Positions 10,649-22,808 of a stretch of DNA of 64,000 nucleotides are shown here, in pieces. How positions within the stretch are numbered: position 1 is the stretch's first letter; each line of letters starts with the position of its first letter. The DNA is from Rhodamnia argentea (lineage: Eukaryota; Streptophyta; Magnoliopsida; Myrtales; Myrtaceae): NCBI RefSeq assembly GCF_020921035.1, contig NC_063150.1, positions 6,572,001-6,636,000 of the forward strand, written 5' to 3'. The notes under the pieces were generated by a model. It worked only from the letters and a program-made list of their open reading frames with translations. It searched no databases and was not told where the DNA came from. Both the position numbers and the translations under genes were made by a program.

Positions 10649-11393
10649 AGGGGTAAGCACTTGGGACCGGATCGAACGTGGCAGTTTCCGTTGGAACAGG
10701 TCCGGTTTTGGGTTTCAAAAATTTGGAAACCGGTGATAATTGGTCCACTTCCTAATTCCAAGTGAGGACCGATAGTTTTTATTATTATTATCATAAAACT
10801 GTAAGTGCCCGCTCTCAAACCCTAGTTGCTCATTCTAGCACAATCTCAGTCTCACGCGTTCTCAGTCTTAGAGAGATAAAGAGATTTTTATGTTGCTTTG
10901 AGACCTTCAATTTTCAATGACTTCATGTAGGAAGTCTCCTCCATCCTTTGACAGCTTACGGTTGAATTATAAACACATAAATGGTGAAGACCAGATCTAC
11001 CAGATCTATTTCGGAGCTTTACTTAAGTTCTGATTTCAACTTCAACTAGGAGAGGTGCAGACTGCCTCAATTACACAGTCAAATTCTGTTTCAACGTGAT
11101 TTCTTTCTTTTTCTAAAGTAGTCTTCTGGTGCTGGCAATCTCCCCTGCAAGGGATGCACAATAGCTTGCACATAGACTGCAATACTTGCAGGGAATTGTA
11201 GGAAAAATAGAAGAAGATATCACCGCCGGTTCTTGGACCCACTTGAGAATCAGACCGGACCAACTTGTTTTGTATAATCCAATTTTAGGACCTGGTGAGC
11301 CAATTCCCGATTCCACAAATTGAGAATCAACCTTTCTAATCCAGTTCCCCGTTCCAGGGTGGAAACCAGCTCACTTTGGAACCAATCACCCCT
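10649..11393. mobile_element. hAT-like non-autonomous element, 745 bp
   Basis: The ends are AGGGGTAAGCACTTGG on the left and, on the minus strand, AGGGGTGATTGGTTCC on the right. They are flanked by AAGTATCT (10,641-10,648) and AAGTATCA (11,394-11,401), an 8-bp target duplication with one change. The interior has no transposase frame. Parts recur at 1,395-1,478, and the left end recurs at about 4,020. Confidence 0.7.
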
Positions 11394-11901
11394 AAGTATC
11401 ATTCTTCTGTCATGCGTACCAACTGATTTTCGAATCAAAACTTGAACGCACATGATCATTTTGAACATGAGGTTGCATTGATAGAGACTGCCAATGGATT
11501 ACGGACAAAGTAGCTAATCTTCGACCCCTAAGCCCAAGTCCAAGCGCAGGCCATTGCTTCCTCGCTTCATTTTTGCTGGACCTGACTGAATTTCGGGCTT
11601 GAAGTTGGTGGGCCGTATGGTTATTCCATGAAGACTTCCCCTTTGATTGACTCCAAATAAAGGACTTCCCTCCAACCTCAAGCAGTAATTGACAAGTCAA
11701 ATGAAAATTTAATGTCTAGCTCATACTATCGAGTGACCGCTTGTTCACAAGAGCTTCAATAAATTTTGGAAAAATTATGCCAAACTCCGCTGCATTTTGG
11801 GTAGTACATGTTTGTTCCTAAACTTGTTCAAACGTTACACATTATCCCCTGAAATCTCATATTTTTAAAGCCGTTAACCTTCAGTTGTATCTTCCATTTG
11901 C
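11394..11901. other. Spacer, no gene recognised
   Basis: Only short frames without motifs are present between the hAT-like element and segmental copy B. Confidence 0.5.
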
Positions 11902-12574
11902 ATATCATGCACGTTACTTTTAAGGGTTAAAAATATAACTGATCTCATCTCTTTTAGGAAATCTCTTCTTTTACCATTGAGTTGTGAAAAAAACGAAAAG
12001 ATAAATAATATGGAGAAAAGTAAATGATAACATTAAAAAATGAATTTTGTTAAAGTTTGATGGATATATTAATAGAACTACTTGGATATTTTAAGAGGAA
12101 GAAACACCATTAAGGAAAAAGGGAAAATGCCTCAATAACAAAAAGATCAAATTACACACCTTGGATAATTCATTATGTACATTTAAATGGTTAACGAATA
12201 CTGAGAAACAATTGATCGAGAAATTCAAATTGGTAGGTCAAAATAAGCAACCAAAAGGGGATGATTTTGTTTTGTAATGAAACACAAACTAATCATGTAA
12301 CTCCAACCCCATTAAGCTGAATTCCACTAGTCTAGTCTGTTAGGAATCGTGCACGAATTTCAAAAAAATAATTCAAGCAAATAAATCGTACCGGCAATCA
12401 CGCAAACTTGTGCTACAAATCCACTACTCACAAACTTGGGCTACAAATCCACTGCTCTTTAAGAAAGTAGGAATATAATTAATAATTTTCTCACAAGATC
12501 GGGGCACAAAAATATTGAGAACAATCAAAATACCATCACGGCCTCTCTCTCTCTCTCTCTCTCTTTTGAGCTAA

Positions 12575-13676
12575 GGGCCTGCATGGTAATCATTCTCATT
12601 CTCATTCTCTGATTCCGATTCCGAGAACAAAAAAGGATGAGAATCGCGTTTGGTAACGTAAATAAATTTGATTCTGATTCTATTCCTAGAATCGGTTTTA
12701 GAGAATCAGAATCAGTTTTAAAACAAAATCCGAAAAAAAAAAAAGTTGGTTCCGGAAAAAGAATCACTTTTGAGAATCACAAAACAAAATGAAGTCTCAC
12801 ATCTCTCACTTTTCCCTTTCGGTTCTCTCGTCACTTTTTTCTCAACCTAATAAAAATAAAATATAAAATATAAAATATAAAAAAAAATTTGAAATTTTTT
12901 TTAAAAAATCACCAAAAATTTAGAAAATCCCTAAAAATAGAATAAGCGTATGTTAGGCTAGTTTGACCTCATTTTCATAAATTTGGGCCTAAATTTCCTA
13001 GATTTCACTTTTCTGCAAAAAAATGTCACAGAAGATGATGGCATCCATCATGTGGATGATAATGTATATACTCGTAGTCGTGCATTACAAAATATAAACA
13101 TTTGCACGTAAAAGTGAAGCTAAAACACTCACTTGGATTTAGGATAGAAGCTGCCAAATGATAGTGAAGAACTTGTACTTCGTATCAAGGAGGATAATTT
13201 TTTTTTTTTTTTTTTTGTCGGTGAATAATTTGATTATTCGGTTGTTATGTTTGTATGTATTTTGGATAACGCAACATTTAAAGAAAAAATGAGTTCTTAA
13301 TAGGGGAACTTTCCCATGTTTCAATCGAACTTCAAACGTAATGTATTAAAATTTGTGTTTCATTTATGACATGCTAAAAAAATAATGTATTTTAAATTAT
13401 TTTAGTGTGCATTGAAAATTAGTCTTCAATTTAAATGAAATTTTACAAAGTAATTACATAGTTATTTGATTTAAATGACAAAAATTAAGAAGAGAAACAG
13501 TTTTTTGAAACAGAAATTTTGTGCAATTATCAAATGCGTTTTTATTCTAGGAACAGAAATTTTGGGCAGTTATCAAACGCGTTCTGATTCTCTAAAACTC
13601 ATTCGAGAACGGAATCAGAAAAATTCATTTTAATCGGAATCGGTTTTCCGGAACGGAATGATTACCATGCGCAGCC
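12575..13676. mobile_element. PIF/Harbinger-like non-autonomous element, 1.1 kb
   Basis: The left end GGGCCTGCATGGTAATCATT and the right end (minus strand GGCTGCGCATGGTAATCATT) are inverted repeats. They are flanked by TAA on both sides (12,572-12,574 and 13,677-13,679), the 3-bp target typical of PIF/Harbinger elements. Subterminal GATTCTGATTC-type repeats are abundant. No transposase frame is visible, so it would depend on an outside enzyme. Confidence 0.8.
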
Positions 13677-13932
13677 TAAATGTGCTACATCTTTGCACTA
13701 AATAATACTGCATATCTATAGTAAATATTCTGCTGCATCTTTGCACTTAATATTCTGCTAGTGTATCTTTCAACCTAAAAACAAATTAAAGAGAAAAGAT
13801 GAAGCCCTTAATAAAATACTTGGCTTTGCCCACAAACACAGTCACGTCAAGAGTGAAAATACCGTCTTGTTGCAAGTGTAGAATTTGCTACTACGCATAA
13901 CTCGACTTCCTTCTACGCTCCGTTATAGAATA

Positions 13933-14173
13933 GGGTATGTTTGTTTCATGAAAAATTAAAGATTTAAAAAATATTTTTCAAAAAACAAACGCTTGTATCT
14001 TTTAGAAAAATTAGCCAACAGAAAATATTTTCATTATCGATATCACTTTATGCCTAACTATTCTCACGGTAATGAAAATATTTTGCATTCATTCATTTTT
14101 ATGAGTGATACAAGCGTTTATTTTTTGAAAAATATTTTTCAAATCTTTGATTTTTCGTGAAACAAACACATCC
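13933..14173. mobile_element. MITE with inverted repeats of about 70 bp, TA target
   Basis: The left arm GGGTATGTTTGTTTCATGAA and the right arm (minus strand GGATGTGTTTGTTTCACGAA) continue as near-perfect inverted repeats for about 70 bp, so the 241-bp element can fold into a hairpin. TA flanks both ends. Copy A has the uninterrupted site at about 6,205-6,220 (GTTATAGACTAAGAAACC), which confirms the insertion. Confidence 0.8.
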
Positions 14174-14786
14174 TAAGAAACCATCAGTTTCCCACTAATA
14201 GTTCTCAGACAATGTTCGCATTGCACAGTTTGTTCTCCACCAAAACTATAAACAACAAAGTATTTGCAAAGAATTCGTTGTACAATTTGTCTCTCACCTG
14301 GACAAATGTCTTCACTCTAAGTACAACCACTTTTCTCGTGTGTTTATAAATGAGTTTGTCCTTGTTGCTAACTCTTAGGAAAAATACTCAATGGGTATGT
14401 TATAAGCTTAATTACAAAAGAGACACAGTCAAAAACGTCTTCAAGAATGCTCATTATCTATTTTTTGGCCCTTTTGGGCTCTCTAACTTTGGTCGATGTT
14501 TCTTCAATCCATGGAGTTCTAAATTCGAAGTTGCACTTGGATCATGTTTTATATCCATTAATTCTCTCCAAAAATCTACGTCAAAATTTCATGAAAAATA
14601 CTTTTTAATTTAAGTTTTGTTATCGTCTACATCCTTTAGTGGTATTTTCCAACAGTAAACGTTTCTTTTAATTAATTGAGGATATAATTTATTTTGTAAT
14701 ATTTGTACGCATATGTGTGTGTGTATATATATATTAATCGCTTTTTCTTACGGTAATTAGCCCCTTAAATATATATAAACTAATTT

Positions 14787-15595
14787 TGGGGAGAATTGCA
14801 AAAAAAAGTCCAAATCTATTGCAATTATGCCAATCTATTGACGTTGCGATTTTTAACAATACTTTAGATTATTTTCATAGTTTTTTATTTTTTCTTTTTC
14901 TTTTTTCCCCTAGCTTCTTCTTCCTCTTGCCGATCTCTAATGTCCAGCAACTTGACCACAGACCTGAGAGCCTAATCCCTTGAATTCTCTCAACCTCGTG
15001 ATCGTAGTTCCCAATTTTCTCACTAGGAAAAGGTCTCTATCAACCTTACTCGCTTTTCGAGATGAGCGAAAAAATCGAATCGATCTTTTTGCCCCCATCG
15101 GCTATCCCTTCCCGTCTTCGTTTAGCAGCAAACTCATGGATGGCTTTTATATATGAGCCGAAAAAGGGTAATCCATAGACACCAACCAAACTAGCGAGTT
15201 AGCCTTAGGCGAATCTCACCCTTGCTAGTGGTCGAAGGGCCAGCTTCTCTCGAGGCGGGCGAGTTGCCGGCCCTCGCCTCTAGCCGATCATCGAGCGGCG
15301 AGAGAAGGAAGAAGAAGACATGGAAGAAAGAAAATAAAGAAAAGGGAAAATAAAAAAATAAAATAAATTATTAAAAAATTAGTAAAATTTGCATTGTTAG
15401 TGTTAGCAGCACAATATCATTGATTTTTAGCCAAAATTGATCGGATGAACTAAATTGGCACAAATACAAAAGGTTTAGGATTGAACTTGCACAAATGAAA
15501 AATGCTTAGGAGTGAATTGACAAAAGAAAATTAGGACTAAATCCGCACAATTGTTGTAGGTTTATGACTTTTTTGATAATTTTTTTTTCTATTTT
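14787..15595. mobile_element. MITE with imperfect long inverted arms and GC-rich core
   Basis: The arms read AAAAGTCCAAATCTATTGCA on the left and, on the minus strand, AAAAGTCATAAACCTACAAC on the right. The centre (about 14,930-15,310) is GC-rich with CCTCGCC/CGGGCGAG-like words. It is absent at the matching point of copy A (about 8,070). It belongs with the elements at 28,190 and 41,403. I could not fix its target duplication. Confidence 0.6.
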
Positions 15596-16002
15596 TTGTC
15601 TGTTAACATTTTTGTTATTGAGGCCCACTTTTTTTACACGGTCAAATATTTTCATTATTGAGATAGTTTAGACTTGTACCAAGGAATCATGAATTTAATT
15701 TGGAATTTAGGCTACTAAATGCATCCGAAGAAATTATTCTAGGTTCAAAATTTAGGTATTTTAAATTTTGTTTTATACTCATATTGAAGTTTAGTTTCAA
15801 CTAAGAATTTCATGAAATTCAATTTCACAATATCAAAAGTTGGCCCATGCTAATCACAATACATAATAAGAAATTGAACATCAAAATTTTGCGAGACGGC
15901 TCAAAATAGCCAGGAATTAATAACAAATTGCCAAGAAAAGATTAGAACAATGAATCTTGTGACTAGAGATATGTGAACTTGCCTATTTACTGGTGATTGA
16001 GC

Positions 16003-16629
16003 TATGGGTGAGCAAATCGTATCGACTGGACCGAAACCGGTGATCCGGTTCTCGGTTCTAGAGGACGGCGGTCTGGTTTGCAGTTCTTAAAATTGGAACC
16101 GGTAGGGGGGCGGTTCGGTTCCCGGCTCTAGGGGCATAAAACCGGACTGGTTGATTTTTTTTTTAATTTTTAAAAGTAAACCTAAAGTTTCCTGCTTGAT
16201 GAGGTCTTCAATCTATTGAGTCCAAGGTGGGATAGAATCAATGGAGCAAAGGCCCTTAGACTCTTACCAAGAGAAATTAAGCTGCCGGTATATAGTTGGC
16301 TGAAGCAGGAATCAGACATTAGTAGTTTTTATGCTTGAATATTTCTTCTCTAGAATTATCTTGCATATGTTTCTCTGGGTTGCCATTATGTTTACTTCGA
16401 ACTCCTAGTCCAAAAGCCTAACATGGGAGGAAACATGCACGATTCCATTTTTTTGGCTCGATCATATGTTGACTTTAACGTTGTTCTATTTCATTTTTTT
16501 GTCATGTTACCGATTCCTGGCCCTTGGGTCCGGTCCCCGGTTCCAGAAAATGGGAATCGGGACCACCGGTTCGGTTCCTGATTCTTAAGAGGAACCGGAC
16601 CGAACCGGACCGGGAACCGATTACTCCTA
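16003..16629. mobile_element. hAT-like non-autonomous element, 627 bp
   Basis: The left end is TATGGGTGAGCAAATCG and the right end on the minus strand is TAGGAGTAATCGGTTCC. They are flanked by the 8-bp duplication GATTGAGC (15,995-16,002 and 16,630-16,637). The uninterrupted GATTGAGCTAATCAC is present in segmental copy A at about 8,503, a direct empty site. GGTTC/GGACC-rich subterminal sequence lies at both ends, and there is no transposase frame. Confidence 0.8.
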
Positions 16630-16793
16630 GATTGAGCTAATCACTTTATACTCATCAACCATCTTCTCATTCCAGAAAATTGAAAAAGGAAAAAAAAGAA
16701 CGACAATAACATTGCAGTTTTTTCTGTTGTGGAAGGGAATATAGACGCCTAAAGTTCACATACCAACACCATGACAAGAGAATATGGTAGAAC

Positions 16794-19700
16794 AACAACG
16801 GAAAAGACAATGTTTTCATTCTAAAACAATTGGTTCCCCTCGTGGAAGGAGTGCAGAAGCCTCACTTCCAATTATTAATAAGCATCATCGTAGAATAATT
16901 TAATATTAAATTACGCATTTATCTAACAGCTTAAGATGTTAGAAGTTGATGATAGTCCCACAAAATCTTACCCGATATCGGAGCAAGAGATCCTGAATTT
17001 AAGTCTTTCCAGACCCCATTTGTATCCTCAATTAAATATTTTCAATGCATGTGATGTCCAATTCTATCTCGGCTTTCTCGACTACTCCACATCTCTGCTT
17101 TAACATCAATTGCAATTCCTAATCTCGGCCGAACCCTACTACCCAATCAGCGATTGCAATCCCTTATCAAGCCACTTGTCTCGGCTTATCATAATACGGT
17201 CCAGTTCGGTTCGGTTTGTGAACCTAATTTCCGCACTTTTCTTTGAAGTGAATTGAACTCCATAGATCTTCGGTTCACTTTGGTCCTGTCACAGACGATT
17301 GAAAAAATGAGTGGTGCTCAGGCCCGAAGTCGAGCTGCTAGATTTTACCTCGTGACCATCACGTAACACCTTGTCAATTCTTAATGATGCTTCTACCTTG
17401 ATTTCACGTTTAAGAAGGTGAAGACCCGGCAGGTTCCCCCACTTCCGTAACCGTCGTTTTCAGGTGGTAAGTGAGACGTGACGAACATGGCGATGAGATC
17501 AAATTGATGATTTGGTGGTTCATTTATATTTTGGGAGAAATTAAAATTAATAATAAGCGGTTCAAACTTTGTTATTATGCTCTCTAATCAGGTCAATTCC
17601 ATGCGTATGTTATCTTAATGTATGCCCTAGAAAGAACCGGGGAAAGAGCTTCCACTGTTGGAATGATTACAAATCATTGTAGAAAGCAGGAATCCTCTAA
17701 AACAGTGATTTCTTCTAAGCATGGCGCAACATCAATTCCTTAGGATCGAAGGAAGAAGCGAAAGACTCGGTAATCAAAGGGAAAGCATGTGCATATGTCA
17801 TCATTAGTCTCCATCGTTCCAGATAAATGTTGATCAAAGTCATAAATATCTCTAGTTGAATTCTTCAATTGAATAGGACAATGTCGATTATTATCTTTAT
17901 TTTATTTTTTTTGTGGATAGATTTTTTTTTTTTATAACCTATCATATTGGAGTGATGCTCGTGCTGATTTTCTATAGTTCGAAAACATCATTGGTCAATA
18001 ATGATGTTTCAGGAAATGAGGTGTCAGAATCTAGAATTGGGGGAGTCGAGTTTTGACCAGGTACACACTTTAGGTTTTTTTTTTTTTTTAAATAGTTGTT
18101 GAGATCGACAGACAGTCGATGTCCTGGAAGTTAGTAAAGCCTTCCTTAGTTTCGAAGAATCGAGTTATGTTCATTACTGAATTGGTCTCGAATCAAAAGC
18201 ACAAAGTATATGCTCTTTAGGACCATATTTCAGATCTCTTTTTTAATTAGTGGAGAAAGGATGCATGCTTTTTAGCTAAATTCAGCAAAACTCGACCGGG
18301 GCATTTTCTGTGAGTCCCCGATTCGGTTCTGGTGTGATCATTTCATCCTAGACCAATAGATCTCATTCGATAACCTCTAAAATCTTTATATGGTAACAAT
18401 AGGTGTAGTAAATCTGATTGAATGCACTAGGGTTGGAGACAGCACCTTTGAATTACCGAAAGCACCGATCTTTTAATTTTTCTTTTGTGATTGCTCTTCG
18501 ACAAGAATCCGGATAATTTTCCCACCAAACACTATCATGGTGGACACCTGACATGGACATGACGCCGTCTTCGACAGGAAAAATTATTCGGTGGTTAGTA
18601 ATGACCAGGTCAGCACCCTACTACGCAAAGGGTTGAGCGACCATCTGTCATTGCATGCAGAGGGTCACACGACCCTCTACAGACGCTAGATTGGATCCGT
18701 GTGTCCGCCAAGTCAACATACAATTAAAAAGATTAGTCGGATTCGGGGTAACATCGAACATAGACAGAATAAAGGAAGATGCCAGGGGAGGCTATAAGCA
18801 CAAGCCTTATTCTTCAATACTATTCAAACCAATCACATTGAAGCAAAAGCTTCTAATTCTTCTCCATTACATTAACAAAGAACGGAACCTAACTATAGTA
18901 AACAAATCGATAACATATCTCGACAAGTAATCCTCGGCCATTCGAACTCTTTCACATAAGTCGCCAAAGACTTCCGCAAGTTTTAGGCTCTAGATAGCAT
19001 GGCCACGTCAGCAAACAAAAGAGCTAATGCTTTGTTCTTCTACTTCTTTTTCCCCCTTTCCCATAGTTTACAGCTTGTAGATCGGTCGCATTGCTATGGT
19101 TGAGGTAGTCCGACGCGGGGGATCACGTCTTTGAATCGCCTTGGGTAAGCAGATCGGCGGAAGCACGCCAAAGCCGGCCCGGACACCACGCGATCACTAA
19201 CCCCCCCATAAAAGAAAAAGAAATTCGGGCTTGCTGCGTCTCCTAATTAGACTGACCTTTCTCATAATTAAATCTTCCTTCCAAAGCCAATTTCGCCAGT
19301 TTCTAAAGACTAGGCTTAAAGAGACCGAGTCAACTAACGCGTGGAAGCCCAAGAGTCCACCAACCAACCAACCAAGAAAACGAAAATAAAAGGAAGAGAA
19401 AAGGCAGGAAAGGAAACTTCATTTTAATTTGAGCCTTTCGTTGTGTAACTCGGTCAATGAAACTGGCCGCCCCAACGGCTCACCCCGACTAACGTCCCTA
19501 TTGACCTTTCTCCACCACTAACTCTGACACTAACATTTTCGGGTCCATTAACGTGAGTTCCCGTGTAATGATGAAGGTCTTTGCGAGGAAAATTCATGAT
19601 CCCACGTCTCGAGAAACGACATATTCAAAGCGCCATTCGTGTAAAACAATCTCTATGGGGGTGTAAATCGTGATTAAAGAGGGTAATTCATCGCCAGATT

Positions 19701-20415
19701 CACTACATAAATGACTTGCCTTTGATAAGATCATCCATGATTCTTACAGGGATCGACTTGTCTCTGTTTAGGTCATCAGAAAGCCCAAACTTTGATCCGA
19801 TCTTTGGAGATGTAATCCTACGTATTGAGGGTGCCCTTTCGCTAACATACTTGGGCCCTAATGCTACGAGTGGAAGAACGTAAGAAGAACGTACCCTAGT
19901 CTTCTCCGATGCTAATTTCCATGCTCTACCCCCAAAGATAAATTAGTAGTTACCACGAGGTTTCCCACAATTCCGGTGTATTTACGAGACGACCAAGACT
20001 GAGACCGAGACCAAAAAGTCTAGGAGGATCATTGTCTCAATTGTAAAGTCGAATTCCTTGCTTTTAAAGCATAAAATCAGAAACTTAGTGCACTCGGCGA
20101 CTTGGGAAATAAGTCGATTCTTTTCTTATCTTCAATCCTTGAACTTGATCGGAAATGGACAGGAAGGTGCCAAACAAGCTTTCTCCTATGTAAGTTCCAC
20201 TTATCTTTTTGCTCCCCTCAATCCATAAAGAGAGTTAATTGCTTTAGCGTACCTTTAGAGAAGGTGATAGTAATATAAATCTGAAAATTACGGGTCAATG
20301 TTAAACCTATGATAAAGGCTGCTTTCTCACTCAATTTTCACCTGCGCTCGAGTAATCGGTTTGAGCATTCACTACTTGGCGCACAAGCATACGGGCGGGA
20401 AATTGTCCAACCAGT
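16794..20415. other. Intergenic, no gene recognised
   Basis: There are no long frames with known motifs, no exon-like set and no RNA gene that I recognise. The sequence is of mixed composition and may contain old, unrecognisable repeats. Confidence 0.5.
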
Positions 20416-20419
20416 TTCT

Positions 20420-20700
20420 ACACCTAATGAAATGATATCAATTGAGCTTCAAACTTTTTAATTTTGTCAAATTGCTCTCCAAGATTTTGTGTGAAATGCC
20501 AAAATAGTTTTTCCGATAAATTCTCGCCGAAAACCACTGATGTACCGCCACATCGGCTATTTTCGATGTAGATTGACCGTAAGAACTCTATTGAAATTTC
20601 GTGCAAAGGTTTAACACTAAATTAGCAGAATTGAAAAATTTTAGGATTGGATTGATAAACGTACCTTTAAGTCTAGGACCGGTTGGATAATTTCGCGGAA
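20420..20700. repeat. MITE-like element of the family at 47.3 kb
   Basis: It has outer arms of the type AAACTTTTTAATTTTGTCAA and AATTGAAAAATTTTAGGATT (inverted relation) around a centre with CCGCCACATCGGC. The arrangement parallels 47,268-47,552. The exact ends are not resolved. Confidence 0.45.
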
Positions 20701-22401
20701 GTGGCATATGCATAAAAACAGAACTGACAATGTTCATTTCTCCGTATCGATTGTCGGGTGTTGGACATGTGTTGTCAATGAAAACTGTCGGAAGCAGAGA
20801 TCGGGGCACAACGCATCCGGACATAAAATCTCGACTTTGGGATCGGCAATCATGAGCTAAAACAATAACTTTTTATTTTTTATTTTTTTAAGTAGAGCCT
20901 TGAAGGTTTAATTGGAGCATTCAGTGTCGGCTTTCGATTTCACTTTCGCTTTTATTAGGACTTTAAAGCCGTGGGAGTGACATGAACGGCGAAACAAAAC
21001 CTCTGAGATGCTGACAAATTTCCTAACGTCCCTATTTTATGTTTCTCAGAAACTGAAAGGGCAACAACAGCAAAAAAAAGCGTCGGCGGTCGGGTGCTCC
21101 AAAAAACCAAAACGGAGAAAACTAAAGATTGATGCTTTCGAATTGTGCTAAGCCAGTCATCGACTAGAAGGTATCAAGAGATATCTTGTCATAGCAAAAT
21201 CTTTCGCCATGCCTTCACAGCAGGCCGGTCCCTCACTAGACAAACAATCTCTTATCTCGACTATGTACCAAAGATTATATGACCACAAAAACTCGGGAAT
21301 CTTGAATAGCCCCAAAGAATCGTTCCGACGGGCCCGCGTGGGTCGGGTATTGCATCGGGCCTAGAGTTCCTTATTCAACTCCGTCTGTAACTTGAAAATT
21401 TTTTAGAATTCCTTTCTACAATAAAGTCGATCGAATTTGGGCGGGTTGGGTGAGAGTTAAATTTCGTTTTTACTCCATAGTAACTTAAACGACTCCATGG
21501 TAATTTTCTTTTTTAATTTTTTGGTTGGTCAAGGCTCCTCTATGCTAATTGCCACTTTGGATCCTATCGACTAAAGGGCTTCCACTTGCTTAACCTTTTT
21601 CCTTTTCTGTTTTTTTTGTGGCCCCTTTTCCCAAAACAAAAAGAAATAACTAATTGATTCTTTTTTTTTTTTTTCTCAATAGAACTTTAATAAGTCTTTA
21701 GGAGGTGCTGACTAAACCTCGATGCTTTAGCAAGAAAGCAAGATATTATCGTACACTCCCTTTTACCACGTCGCATAGCGTGATTGATCGGAATCAATCC
21801 GAGTGGAAAATGTCAAGCCTTTGTTGCGAGTCGAGTTAAAGTAAAAAGATCGGAATTTCATAAATAAATAAAAATGCAAAAAAAAAAAAATAATAGTGGA
21901 GGGCCAAGCGTAAACAAACTAAAATCCTTCTACTATTTTGATCCGCCAAAAACTGTTATTTTTTTCGATTCGTTCAAGAGTTTTTGCTCGAGATATGCAA
22001 TCTCGTTCGACAAAATTTTAGAATGTTTCAAATAGTCGAATTTCCCTCCCCCTTTTATTTTTTTTTTTTGGTTGGAAAAATACGATACGATCCAATCATG
22101 GCAATTGGAGTTCCCTCCCAAAATTTCCCCGGAGTCTTCTCTTCAATTTCCGTCCGGGTTGCGAATTTGTGAGGTAAGTTGTGAGAAATTCTGTTTTACA
22201 TGTACAATTACTATCCGTTTTATTTTTATTTTTTGGACCTGTTTTGTTTTATGGCGACAATTTCACTTAGCATAATAATTCCTCGTAATATTTTTTTTTT
22301 ACGAAAAATATATAATCGATTCTCCTGTTATATTATTTATTTTCTTTTTGTACCCGAAACTCGACCCAGCATTTTGATTAATTAATGGATTTGATGGGTC
22401 G

Positions 22402-22402
<1 letters not shown>
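20701..22402. other. Intergenic upstream of the GATL gene
   Basis: No gene was recognised. The stretch contains T-rich tracts and ends in a pyrimidine microsatellite that leads into the GATL leader. Confidence 0.5.

Positions 22403-22403
<1 letters not shown>

Positions 22404-22437
<34 letters not shown>
22404..22437. repeat. (CT)n microsatellite before the GATL gene
   Basis: An almost uninterrupted CT run lies about 370 bp before the GATL start codon. CT runs in this position are common in plant leaders and promoters. Confidence 0.8.
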
Positions 22438-22440
<3 letters not shown>

Positions 22441-22808
22441 ATCTAAACTGTTGCTGTGTATGTCTTCTCCTTCGATTCCTCAGAGTCTTTTGCTTCTGGA
22501 ATTGTACGCGCAACATAAAAGAGAGAGAGAGACACAATCATTTCGCACGGGGGCGCATTTTAGCACTCGGCTCTCCTATGTTGCGCTCTGGTTCGATTCG
22601 GGCGGATTCCTTCCCTCGATCGCATTGTCGCTCCTCTCCGACCGGCGAATTCTGATCGGCGAGCCGGAGAAGTCGGTCCCGCCGCTTCCATTCGGGCTTT
22701 CCTTTGCGGTTCCTCTGTGGCGGACTCCAGCGGAACCCTAGCGTTCGCCGTCGTCTCCACCCTTCGGTTGCTGGGGCGGCGGTTCGGTTCTTCTCCCGCC
22801 GAGTGAAG

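Larger units (their letters stand above)
11902..16793. repeat. Segmental duplication, copy B
   Basis: This is the second copy of the segment at 5,697-8,675. It was enlarged by a block at about 12,335-13,830 that contains a Harbinger-like element, and by separate insertions at 13,933-14,173, 14,787-15,595 and 16,003-16,629. The uninterrupted sequence at the matching points of copy A serves as the empty site for several of these. Confidence 0.75.
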
